A stretch of DNA of 64,000 nt from Pseudovirgaria hyperparasitica (lineage: Eukaryota > Ascomycota > Dothideomycetes > Acrospermales > Acrospermaceae), in the NCBI RefSeq assembly GCF_010093815.1, contig NW_022985566.1, positions 386,884 to 450,883 of the forward strand. The letters run 5' to 3'. This document shows positions 11,479 through 22,400 of the stretch, piece after piece. Position numbers and translations under genes: made by a program. Each line of letters opens with the position of its first letter. The first letter of the stretch is position 1. The notes under the pieces were generated by a model, which was given only the letters and a program-made list of their open reading frames with translations, made no database searches and had not been told where the DNA came from.

Positions 11479-11961
11479 CGCTGACTTCCTCGCCCTTTTT
11501 CACGCTGCGTTCTGTATTGTCCTTTTAGCCTTCCTCTCTCGTTGCGTTGTTTGCTTCCCATAATCTCTCCGAAGCCTCGTCATCCGCCACCCGATAGCCT
11601 ACAGCCGACAGCCCACCCATAGTCGACCCAACGTCTTGTTTGTATTGCGTCGTTGGGGGCGATCGTGACGGTTCAGGCGGCGGTGAGCCTCTATACCCAT
11701 CCTCCCGGACCCCTCACGACTTCACAGACGACTGAGCGGACTGGGCACTTAGCATTACCCGGCGTACCCATCGACTGTGTGCTACGTCGTACATATCAAG
11801 CGCGACCATCATACAAGCCGATTTCTCCGCTCTCTCCAGCTTTCGTCCGATACTGATCCACCCACCAGCCATACTGGCCAGACTGTCAAGTCTTGTGACG
11901 CTTCCATCGTTGCTTTACAAGCAAGCAAACAAACTATTCCACTGGTATTCGACACACCACC
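10430..11961. other. divergent promoter region between CDC24-type and F-box/WD40 genes
   Basis: About 1.5 kb between two divergently transcribed genes. It includes a short GGCTGTGGGCTG-type repeat at ~10905-10945, an imperfect CTTGGTGTCTTGATG repeat at ~11260-11300, the (AAC)n tract listed below, and pyrimidine-rich sequence before the F-box gene start. A frame to ~10670 on the minus strand encodes a Ser/Pro-rich peptide that may be part of the CDC24-type 5' end. The remaining short frames show no protein character. Confidence 0.5.
11446..11478 (+). repeat. (AAC)n microsatellite
   Basis: About eleven copies of ACA/AAC in the leader or promoter of the F-box/WD40 gene, 480 bp upstream of its ATG. 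Confidence 0.9.
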
Positions 11962-14892
11962 ATGGCTCAACCCATTCGTCGCGCCAACAGTGGGACTTTC
12001 GTCGGCGCACCTTCGTTCTTAGCATCGATGAGGTGTGCTTCCTTCAAAGTCGACGAAGGATATTCAGAGGATACACGCAGCCAGAGCGAGAACGACATTC
12101 TTATGCGTTCCGACTCAAGACTGGAGGAAATGACAGAGGCTGACGGCCAAGTTCTTCCAGATTGGCTTCTTAGCATGAATGAGGCTGACCGGAGTGGTAC
12201 GCTCGTTCCTTGACCTCCGCACACATGCTCATGTGCAACGCTGACGCGCATAGAATTCACGTATATGATTCTACGAACTCTACGAACCTCTTCGATTGCT
12301 TCGATTGTGGACCGACTCAATCCGCTCCTACATCTTGATCCTGTCCTGCATCTTCCCCCCGAAGTCACCTCCATCATATTCTCCTACCTTACTCCAGACA
12401 CCCTGTTGAAGACCTCTGCGCTCTCCAAGTCGTGGCGAGGTCGTGCCCTGGACAGTCAATTGTGGAGATTGCTATTCAGGTTGGAAGGATGGACTGCCGA
12501 TCCAGCAAAAATGCGAGCATTCGAGGATGAGGAACGGCTACGTCGCTCCGGGCTGCGAGATCGGAAGAGCCGCGTCAGATTCGCAGACAGAGGAACCGAG
12601 AGGTTCAGAAGCAAGAAACGTGCGTACGACAGCGGCAAATCCCGCGACGGCCCAACACCAATGACGGTGGAAGAACCTGACATTACAATGGGCTGGGCCG
12701 AACAGCATGGCAAGGTAGAAGCCGATGAGAGCCTCAACAACAGTCCTGACCGCATGCAGGACGTCTCGTTCGAGAGCGACCATATTCCTATGCCGGCTGC
12801 TTCGACGCCTCTGGAGCCACCTGTGAAGCCCTCGTTACTACTAGATGATTCCAGTGACAATCCAAGGATCAACTGGCATTATCTCTACAAACAGAAGAGA
12901 CGACTCGAAGACAATTGGAATGCAGGTCGATTTAAGAATTTCCAATTTCCGAACCCTGATTATCCGCAAGAGGCACATACTGAATGCGTCTACACGATCC
13001 AGTATTCCGGCAAGCATCTGGTCAGCGGTAGCAGAGACAAATCTGTGCGGATTTGGAACATGGAAACACAACGCCTTACACGACCGCCACTTTTAGGGCA
13101 TAGTGCCTCTGTGCTATGCTTGCAGTTCGACGACAGTCCACAAGAAGATGTGGTCATTTCCGGAGGAAGCGACTGCCACATCATCGTCTGGCGGTTTTCT
13201 ACAGGAAAGCTCCTCAAGAAGCTCTCACGCGCCCATTCCGAATCTGTTCTCAACCTCCGATTCGATGAGAATTACCTTATAAGTTGTTCAAAGGATAAAT
13301 CGATCAAGGTCTGGAACCGCAAGCAGCTCCTTCCTACGGATCCCTGCTATCCAATAGTAACCACGGCGGCGTCTGCTCATTTCCCACAGCATATCATCAG
13401 TATGGACCAAGTGCCAGACTTGCAGCGCAATCATATTGAACCTCTGCCGGAGTATAGCTTGATAATGACCTTACAAGGACACACTGCAGCCGTCAATGCG
13501 ATCCAGATATACGACAAGCAAATAGTGTCAGCTTCCGGCGACCGATCTGTCAAAGTTTGGGATGTGAGGACTGGCAAATGCTTAAAAACCTTTCAAGGTC
13601 ATACCAAGGGCATAGCATGCGTACAATTCGACGGACGTCGCATAGTCAGTGGATCGTCGGACGAGTCTGTCCGTATCTTTGATCAAAGTACAGGCGCTGA
13701 AGTGGCTTGCTTGAATGGTCACAAAAACCTCGTTCGCACAGTCCAGGCATCGTTTGGCGATTTTCCGGGAAATGAAGAAGAACTCGAGGCAGAAGCAAGA
13801 AAGGTAGACCGGGAATTTTTCGAAGCTCGAGACCGTGGAATGCTTGGAGAAGATAGTCTGTCCCGCGATCGTCGTCGTATGCGCAATGCAGGATCGAAAG
13901 ATCCCAAAGATATCTTTGCGTACGGAGCCAAGCTGCCGCCGGGTGGAGGCGGTAGTCGATGGGCTAGAATCGTTTCTGGATCTTACGATGAGAGTGTGAT
14001 AGTCTGGAAGAAAGATGCAGAGAGCGGCAATTGGGTGGTGAGCAAGATTCTACTCCAGAACGAGGCCGTCAGATCCGCTGGAGATCGACCGCGGAACAGA
14101 CCAACTCAACAACATCAACAAGCGCATAACCACCCGCATGGACAGACTGGGCAACAGAATCAGCAGCAGCAGCAGCAACAAGGCGGTGCACAAAACGCGG
14201 GCAATGCACACAATGCTGTCAACCAGCTTGTTGCAGTGCAAGCCAACTTCCAAGCCCTCGCCGCTCAAGCTCACGCTCAAGTTGCTCACGCGCAAATGCT
14301 CGCTCAGCAAGCGCAAGCACTTCATCAACAAGCAAACAATGCACAAGCTGCTCAGGCTGCTCAAGCTGCCGCGAGCAACAATCAAAATGCTCCGCATGGA
14401 CTCGCCGCCACCAACGCGGCGCCCAATAATGCCACTAATCGCCCCACGGCTCACCAGAGTTCTACACAGCATGCGCCTGGTCAAGGTCAATCAAGTGGCC
14501 AACCGTCAAGCCAAGCTCAACACTCCCATAGTCAATCTCAGACTCAGGCTCAGGCAACCCAAAACCAGTCTCACAATGCTCCTGGGACTGCGAGTGCTGC
14601 AGCTAGTAATAATGCACCCGCCAATGCACCAGCGCCTCAAGCCCAACCGCATCACCATCATCATAACCACAATCATGCCCACGGCCACGGTCATAATCAC
14701 CACCACCACCATCATCATCCGCTGGGACCGCTTGGCGTCCAACAGGGCACCAATTCACGCGTCTTCAAGTTGCAATTCGACGCTAGACGGATCATCTGCT
14801 GCTCGCAAGATCCCACAATTGTCGGCTGGGACTTTGCAGATGGCGACGCGGACATTATCAGCGCAAGCCAATTCTTCGGCGAGCTACAGTGA
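11962..14892 (+). CDS. F-box/WD40-repeat protein (SCF substrate receptor)
   Basis: Probable substrate-recognition subunit of an SCF ubiquitin ligase: the F-box binds Skp1 and the WD40 propeller binds the substrate. Two exons, 11962-12196 and 12254-14892, are split by a 57-bp intron with a GCTGAC branch site; the product is 957 aa. An N-terminal tail precedes a conserved helix (MILRTLRTSSIASIVDRLNP, residues ~83-102) and the F-box (~112-154, LPPEVTSIIFSYLTPDTLL). WD repeats start at ~317, with visible units ending VRIWN, IIVWR, IKVWN, VKVWD, VRIFD and VIVWK. A charged insertion (EEELEAEARKVDREFFEARD) interrupts the propeller. Residues ~694-902 are Gln/Ala/Asn-rich and then His-rich. The last WD-like unit (~905-957, ARRIICCSQDPTIVGWDF) comes after this tract. 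It is not obviously Met30/SconB or Cdc4; the exact orthologue is not assigned. Confidence 0.92.
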
Positions 14893-15364
14893 ATGTGGTT
14901 CAGTCTGTTGATATTTCATCCGGGAGGTTTTTGTGAGATAAGGGCAGCACATACATTTTTATTCAGACATGAGGCATCGCATGTTGCATTTTCGCATTGG
15001 GTGGGAGAGAGTCTTTGGTATACTTTCATAGCACTTTTTATTTATCTATCACTATCATTATTACCAAGGCCTGTTAGCGCATCATTTTTATTATTATCAT
15101 CATCATCATCACCGTCGTCATCATTATCATTATAGCAGCATTCATCGACGGGCTTAGTAATCAGTCAGCAGTCAGGTCAAACATTAAAGCGGACGGGAGG
15201 CATAGATCTTGTATGTATTCATGTATACAGCCAGCCTTTTTTTCGGAACATGAATAATAAAAGCGCTTTTACCTACTTCATTTCGTTGCCATGTATCGTT
15301 CGTCCTCTGCGTTGCGCCCCTGACCTTATATCCATGGATGCATGTGCTAAGCTTCAGTGATACG

Positions 15365-15427
<63 letters not shown>

Positions 15428-16254
15428 CTACCTGGGGTTTTCAGAATCGGCTGGGGAGCTTTTAGGGAGGATGGAGAGGAGGGATGTTGTTATTTATTTT
15501 TGGCGTTGACAATTGGGGATGGGATGAGGATGGCATGGCATGGCATTAGGATGGGATCTATAGGTACCCGTTTGTCCTCTTCGATGGATCGGGGGGCTTC
15601 CGCGAAGGTCGTACTAATTGATGAATGATGAATGGATGGATAGATGAGTGGATGACGATGGGTACTTTCATTTCGGGTATAGAATCCATATGCGGATTTC
15701 TTATCGTTGATGATACTGTTTTTAGGGGATTTCGTTGCTTTTAGTGTATGTTTACGGGTGCGTCTCTGTAGTAAGTAGGGATTGGCGGGCTTTTCTTGAA
15801 CGTCTCCTTTTTGGTCTTTGATGGCGCTTGTGGGGGTATTGGCTATTGTTTTTTTTGCTTCTTGAGCTTGAGCTTGACCTTGGCCTTGCCGTTGTGTTTG
15901 AATGACTTCTTAGCGCCTAGTAAGGTTGAAGGTTAGTAGATGTATGTGTAGATAGAAGATATAGATAGAGTAAGTTAGGGCCGGAGTTCTATCATCGGCG
16001 GTGTATTTCTATGTTAGGAGGTTCATAGGGGATGGTAGTGTCGAACGAGGTGTAACGGCGGAAAGGTAGGATGGGTATGTGGTTTGCTTGGGGTGTAATA
16101 TGGTAGAACTTAGGTACCCCGTGCCGTGTAGATGAGTTCAGCAGGCTGGACGGATGTAATACCAGAGCAATTCGGAGTGTGTATATCGGTATTATAGAGG
16201 GTAGAAGAGGGGAATGTGGTAGAATATACTGGGTTTATGGACTTTGTAATGTAG
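14893..16254. other. 3' flank of F-box gene; microsatellites; no clear gene
   Basis: Holds an ATT/ATC-repeat-rich tract at ~15080-15135, AATAAA-like polyadenylation context at ~15250-15265, and the (CT)28 microsatellite listed below. G/T-rich sequence follows at 15430-15900. Around 15865-15905 a minus-strand Lys-rich stretch (reverse complement of CTTGAGCTTGAGCTTGACC) could be the C-terminus of a small basic protein, but no complete frame supports it. Composition shifts from GC-rich core to accessory sequence here. Confidence 0.4.
15369..15424 (+). repeat. (CT)28 microsatellite
   Basis: An uninterrupted 56-bp run of CT dinucleotides about 480 bp past the stop codon of the F-box/WD40 gene. 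Its perfection suggests recent slippage. Confidence 0.97.
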
Positions 16255-16633
16255 CGTGAACTTGGTCGAGAGTAAGCATAAGCGGCCAACCTTCGAGTAC
16301 ACCATCTCAGCAACGGAAGACTCCTTGGAAGTCACAAGTGACCTAGACGCCCATATTGCGTCGTTCCAGAACTTTCGACAAAAGGTCCACACCGCAAGAA
16401 GGGCACAGGGCCTGGATAAAGTCATCACGACCGATCCTATCTTGAAGAAACCGACCATAAAGCAGGAGCTCAATGTGATTCGACCTGGACTAGCCAAAGA
16501 ACGAGTCGTCATCTCGTCAGACGAAGAGGAAATCGACAGTGATTTTGCCACAGATCAGGCGCGCCACATGCCTGCGAGAACCTCCGCTGCTCCAAAAACG
16601 ACCTTACGGTCGTTTCAGAGAAAGCCCATGTAG
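16255..16633 (+). CDS. probable terminal exon or remnant of an acidic nuclear-type protein
   Basis: A frame from an AG acceptor-like site (TTTGTAATGTAG, ending 16254) to a TAG at 16631-16633 encodes ~125 residues with ordinary protein composition: PTFEYTISATEDSLEVTSDL, a helical FQNFRQKVHTARRAQG, then a SUMO-like KQEL and an acidic VISSDEEEIDSDF, ending in a basic RSFQRKPM. There is no ATG at the start of the frame, and an in-frame stop sits just upstream, so this is either the last exon of a spliced gene whose upstream exons I cannot find or a surviving fragment. The acidic Ser-Asp-Glu cluster resembles chromatin-associated proteins, but no family is recognised. Confidence 0.35.
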
Positions 16634-16713
16634 GTAGATATAGAGTCTAGGTTCTCTAGAGGGTGTGCATGAATTTGGTAGTGTATAATAGAGCGGAAGG
16701 TAGGTGTTCTATG

Positions 16714-17240
16714 CTATGTAGCTATGCCTTTCAGAGCTAAGCACGGTGAAACTACGATATAGTATACTATATGGATAAATTTATAGCTATTGTTATGGAC
16801 ATGAATCGTAAAGAGCCCGATCCTTTGATGCACAACTCCTTCTTGGACACTGTTGGTTATGCGACGTTCATGCAATCCTCTAGGACTAGTCTCGCGGAAT
16901 TTGGTGTGGTTGGGATGAGGTGAAGGCTCCTGGAGCGGATACTCATTCCTGTTTTCCTCTGGTGGCAAATTTTCTTTGTTTCCCGATTCCGTGGCTCCTT
17001 CCTTTGGACTTCTTTGCAATTCGATACCCTTACGTGTCTTAACGATGGTGACGGTGACGAAACGTTACCTTGTCTGGTATTCTTTTATCCTTTCCGTTTG
17101 TCTCACCGTATTCATGAACTCTTTGGCTGAATGTTTACGGAAGCGTCTTTTGTTCACTGAGTCGGGTATTGACGTCTTGGGATTCGGTTTCGGAGAACTG
17201 GTACGTTCGGACGTTGGTGTCTTTATGTTTAACTAGTGCT
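16714..17240 (-). pseudogene. coding-like remnant, minus strand
   Basis: On the minus strand, one frame at ~17226-17066 reads as protein-like sequence (SIPDSVNKRRFRKHSAKEF, then FMNTVRQTERIKEYQ). A second frame at 17028-16714 continues with RSPKEGATESGNKENLPPEE and ends in hydrophobic sequence without protein character. A GTAACG...GTAAG pair between them (17068-17029) would not keep frame, and no start codon is in frame upstream. I take this as the decayed end of a host gene in the accessory block, or an unresolved multi-exon gene. It points toward the acidic fragment at 16255-16633 on the other strand. Confidence 0.25.
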
Positions 17241-17389
17241 TGTCTTTCTTTCGAAGATGACTAGCTGGTGGTATGCTTTCAGCTACCAAGATGTTATGGA
17301 TAATGAAGTTGTCATCTCTCTTGTGAAGTATTGATTGATTGATGTAACTACCTACGGATTCCAGCTATCTATGTGGAATCCGGTGTCCC

Positions 17390-18230
17390 TGGTTCCTTCC
17401 TGCTATCTCCATACTATCCTTCCTGCTATCTCCATATCATGTGTCACTTCCGTGACAGCTATAGAGGTTATTTGAATATAGATATCTTAGAGGTTATATT
17501 GAATGTTATTCTTTCATATAGACTAAGGGAGTATATATATATTTTAGAAGTTGTAGATAGATTCCTTACTTTAGAGTATAGCGAAACTTGGATATAATAG
17601 AGTTTATAGATGAATTTATAACTATAGAGTATAGTAAAAGTTAGATCTTCTATAATAGAGAGATTAATTTACTATCTTATAGGCGGATAGAATTTTAATA
17701 TATTATAACATATAGAGGAATTTCTTCTTCTTTAGTATAACGAAACTCGGAAATCTTATAATATATAGATTAATACCTTACTCTAGAGTATAGTATAACT
17801 TTCATTTCTTCGATTAGATATATACATTTCATTCTCTATAGCATGATAAAACTCCTATATATGATAAGTTATAGATAAATATATAGAAGCATAATATAGA
17901 AGGAAACGTAGGTATCTTATCATAGTTGTATAATTTTCTTCTTTTACAACATAGCGAAATATACAGAGGTTATTATATGTACATGAATTTCTTCTTCTGG
18001 AGCTCGAAGGAACTTCGATATCTTATGATATATAGATGAATCTAGTTGAGTTTAGTATAGGGAAACTTAGATACCTTATAGTAGATACAGGATTTTCTTC
18101 TTTTCGGGAATAAGAGAATATCAAAAGATTACAATATATGGGTGATTTCTCCTCCTAAAGCTCGCCGAAACCTTGATATCGTACGGTTTCAATTCATAAG
18201 ATCGGTTCTGGAACGACATATATACACCTC
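17390..18230. repeat. degenerate AT-rich tandem array, ~50-70 bp unit
   Basis: After a duplicated 19-bp CCTTCCTGCTATCTCCATA (starting ~17395 and ~17417), the sequence is built from a decayed unit. A typical unit has TAGTATAGCGAAACTTGG, then ATATCTTATAATATATAG, then ATGAATTTCTTCTTTT. Recognisable cores recur about a dozen times, for example near 17570, 17620, 17735, 17790, 17935, 18010, 18055, 18100 and 18165. TpA is strongly enriched, as expected if RIP has acted on it. There is no coding frame of note. Confidence 0.6.
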
Positions 18231-18458
18231 GTAGATAAGCTGAAGTAATATCCAAGTGTAGTCCCTTCCTTCATGGACTTCGTGACTGGTCGAATGCTAG
18301 AAAAATAATTACATTAGAATTCACGCTCGATTCTGAAACGCTCCACTGGATACCAAATCCGTACTGTCTACAAGGATTAGCAATACCATGAACCAGTACA
18401 TGTCGAAACACACATCCGACCCACCACAAGGCCACAGTCAAATATTGCTACACACAAT

Positions 18459-19437
18459 CTATGATACACCCCCCTCTCCCTCCTCACCATTCTGCTCCCG
18501 CTCCCCCTCTTCTTCTTTCTCCGCCTGGTCGGAGTAGTAGTCCGCCAGATCCAACGCATGAATCTCCGCCTCCGCATGCCACCGCTTCGCCACAGCCCGG
18601 AAATACCTTCTCCGCAGCTGCCGCTCCCGGCGCTGCATCTCGTCGTAGTTGCGCTGTCTCAGCATCGGCATCTGTTGCGTGTTGTGTCTGACGGCTACGC
18701 CACCGTCAGCTGGTTCGCTGGCTGCGTGCCGCATGATGCCGTGCTCTGTGGGGTGGAGTGTTAGTGTCCTGTTTGGTATGGAGGGGATGCGGTGTCCTTA
18801 CCTCTGTCAGCAGCGTCGAGTGCTACTGGGCGGTCGCTGCCTGAGCGCGACTTTGGGCGCGGAACGGCAGGATCGTTAGCAGGATCTTCTATCCCGCGCA
18901 GTACCACGCCCTGGTACTCTCCTTCTTCTCCAGGATCTTCATCATCACCGTCTTCTTCATCTTCTCCTTCCTCCAGCTCCGGCCCCTGCTCCGCACTCCT
19001 CAAACGGCCAAGCATCACGCCCAGATCAAACGCCGTGAAGCCGTACACGTCCCTCCTCACCATGCCCTCGGGCCTACTATCAACGGCAATCCTAATCGCC
19101 TCGACAAAGTCCCGTTCGGACGTGAAGAACGTGGTCAGCTGGAACAGCCGGTCGATGACCGTGCGGGACCAGTTCTCGTAGGGGAGCAGGACGTCTGGGA
19201 CGTTGTTGCTGGCCCGTGGGAGGCGGTTGTGGGTTGCTTTGCGGATGTGGAGTTCGGCGGGGATGACGTCTTGCATGGGTCGGTTGAAGATGGTGTCGAG
19301 GTATTGCTTTTTGATGGCGTGTGAGGGTTCGCCGAGGGGGAATGCGGCTGGTGGAGGCTGTGTTTTTCGGAGACGTGAGTTAGTTTGAAGTTTTGAGACT
19401 GTGGGTTTTGGGAGAACGGGTGTGAGGGATGTACCAT
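18459..19437 (-). CDS. uncharacterised acidic protein with a start codon isolated in exon 1
   Basis: Three exons on the minus strand. Exon 1 contributes only the ATG (19437-19435). A 77-bp intron (GTACAT...CTAAC...CACAG) and exon 2 (19357-18802) follow, then a 56-bp intron (GTAAGG...CCACAG) and exon 3 (18745-18459). The predicted protein has 281 aa and starts MPPPAAFPLGEPSHAIKK. It has a helical domain (PYENWSRTVIDRLFQLTTFF and ERDFVEAIRIAVDS), a hydrophobic helix (FGFTA-like segment FTAFDLGVMLGRLR), an acidic run (GPELEEGEDEEDGDDEDPGE), and a basic helix near the end (MQRRERQLRRRYFRAVAKRW) before an acidic tail. I recognise no family. The open frame extends upstream of exon 2 but has no ATG, which is why the one-codon first exon is preferred; the upstream context TTACAATGG fits a start. 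Codon use resembles the core genes. Confidence 0.7.
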
Positions 19438-22400
19438 TGTAAATATGGGAGGTGCGTGTGTGGGGTTCAGTTCGAAGATCTGAGTTATAGAAGAGAAATA
19501 CGAGTATGCTGAGACGATTTTGTCGCACAATATATAGCTTCAAGGATGATTTTACAAAGGCTTTTCTCTCTGTTGGATGTAGTGCTGTAGCGTAGTGGGT
19601 GGGTGTAGGCAGCTTATAAGTAGGCAGCGGCAGTCCCAATTGGGTAACAGACGCGAACCTTTACGAGGAATTACAAAACTATATTAACGTCCGTTCTTAT
19701 AACGACCCGGCTAAGAGGAACATCCAGAGGTAGGGCGCTAACCTTGTGGTAAACGCTCACAGTGTCTGGATACCTCTCAGGGGTACCATGGAAGCTGGAC
19801 TTGGTAATATCCAGAACTTCACGACTAGGAACAACGAGCCTTGTGCGTGTTAGTCTATATCTATTGCGCGGTAGGTGTGTATGGAACCTGTGTTTCCCTG
19901 TTTCTCAGGCGTTGGCTCCACGCGAATTAGAAACACGTCTAGCCCCTGAAAAAGGCGATTATCTCTCCATGGCTTTTCACAATGTAGGGAGTCAGTCATA
20001 CGTGTTCTTAATATGGCATTTGGAGGCTTTCTATGTTTGTTTGTGTTCCGCGGGCTTCGCTTCGGGACTTCTTTAAGGCCTGCACAGTGGTTATTGGATG
20101 CCGCTGCTAATGAGATGCTAACAATGATATCGATATTGCTACTCTATACCCTTGTCGTGACGCTCGGAACTATATGTTATTGTAGACATATACGTCACGT
20201 CGTGACGATTGGTCTTCTATCGAACGACTCCTTGTATAAGTGTTAGAGTGTAGCATCCTTGGACACGTTCCCCTTTCTGGTCTCCATGTTCACGCCTGGT
20301 AGGCTGGTACTTCACTAGTGCTGAAGCACCATGTACGTGGATTTCATAGGACAATTCCATCCTCGCGGAATCTGCTCCGCCTCGCTTGTACATCTACGTT
20401 CATTGTTTACTTCACTAGTGTATGGCACAGGTTGCGTATGACTCGGCGTATGGCTCGGCGTCTATGAAACTTACCCGTCGTGATAGTTAATGGCACCACT
20501 AGCGTCTATGAATGAAACTAGTTACATTGAAAGTGTATATACATGAGTCACATTGTGAGATACATGGATACTATACAGAGTGTAGTCACCCATGGCATGA
20601 TTGAAATCACACAGTGCCGTTACACCCACACTCATGACACCAATCGTCACTGAATGGATCTACCTGGCATAGTCGCTTTTGGGCCTGCTACGAATATGTG
20701 TATGTATATATATGATCCACTTCTTACCCACTCACACCTCCACAAAGCACACCATACTTCGCAACCCTACAAGAGTGCCGCGGTTCATGTCTGCTTTCCA
20801 GACACACCCATGCCTCTTGGGCTGTGTCGATGATCACACAAGAGATAGCAATGGAACTGTAGTTTCAGCTTATTCAATCTTTGCCAGGATGCTGTGTTCC
20901 TCGGTGGTTCGTGCTCTGACATGGTCAGAATCTTAATGGTGGCAGCGATGACGGCGATGGTGATGATCCGCAGCAGCAGTGGCGGGCTAAATAGTGAACG
21001 ATGATGATGCAGCTGGGCAGCGAGGTGTGTTGGGGATGGGTATCAGTGCTTATGAGGCCTTGGGCACATGAGGGATGTGGAAGCCCCGTGGTCATTGACA
21101 GTTGTAGTGGCCAGATGGAACAGTAAGGTGTGTTCTGGTACGAGAAGAGTTACTAGAGTCCCTTATTTATATACACAGCTTAGCGCGGAACGGTGCCTCA
21201 TGTGACCTTTCATCGCCGACCGGCACGAAACGCTTCCGGGTTGCTATTATCCCAGCAGGTGCTCAGCTGGTTCCTGACAGGATATACAGCTCTGTGAAGG
21301 GGGTTGATGGCTTTGTTAAAAGAGAACCTGGTAGACTTGGGCGGATTTCACTGTTTGATAAGGGGAAGACAAAGATTGGGCCACGCTGCGTAGTGTTGGA
21401 TAGCTTGGTATAAGTTAGTTCTGGCCGGTGTTCGCCGTATGTTTACCTGGGCTTAACTATTTGGATATTATGTCCGAATACTGTAATCAATATATAAAGT
21501 TTTGGTCAGCTTGTCCAATACGAGTGCACAGTGGATGAACTATTAAGTAGCAACTAATGTGCCGATAAACGTACAATTAACACCTCAAAACGCGATGATA
21601 TACACTAACGGTTCGTAGATCGATCCTTGTATCATATTTGCTTTCAGGGCCCCTGATACTGTCAGTCAATCATAACAGCGCAGGGCTCCTTCGTCAATCA
21701 CCACAAAGCTCAAACATCCGGAGCAAGTGTTATACAAGGAGGTCCAGTATATCGTGAATCAGAAGTTAGACGGTAAAGTCGTGCCCGGTGACTGAAATTC
21801 TATCCTAATGTGTCATCTATGCAATTCGATGTCTGTGTTTCGAACATTCACTGACATGTCTTTCTCTCTATTCATAGTACAACCTTCACAATGGCGTACA
21901 CAGAGGGTATGATCTATCACGCGGAAAGATTCAAGCGCTGTGATCTATCTAAAAGTTGTGTTTCGACCTCTATGTCAGTGAGTCGCACCTGCACGATCTC
22001 ATTGAATGCATATGGTGGTGCATACTATCGCGGTTGATCTCATTACGAATCTAATTTAGACCAGAGACGGGACTTCACTATCTGCTTATGACCATGAGTA
22101 CGGTCCGCAATCTATGAGATACCTTAAATGCGAAAAAAACACTCATCCGCTAGTCATAGACGGGGGTGCACGTCAATCCGATATGACCACGGCACAATGC
22201 TAGATGAATGACTAGATCGGAATCCACTCGCCAAAGGCAACTAGAACAGGAAAACTATACACACCGATACAAGGTAGAGTGACTGATAACGGAGGGATCA
22301 GCTTACGAATGGGTCATCGCATATATATCCGCTTGTGAGTTTACACGTTCTTATGTTATGATTGGCTACTATATACTCATTTTGTCCTCCAACTAAGCCA

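Noticed and set aside
14138-14911. 257-codon plus-strand frame overlapping the F-box/WD40 gene
   Set aside because: Product of the repetitive CAA/GCT/CAC tract read in another frame.
19762-20246. Plus-strand frames with apparent hydrophobic stretches
   Set aside because: No conserved features or good start context; likely chance.
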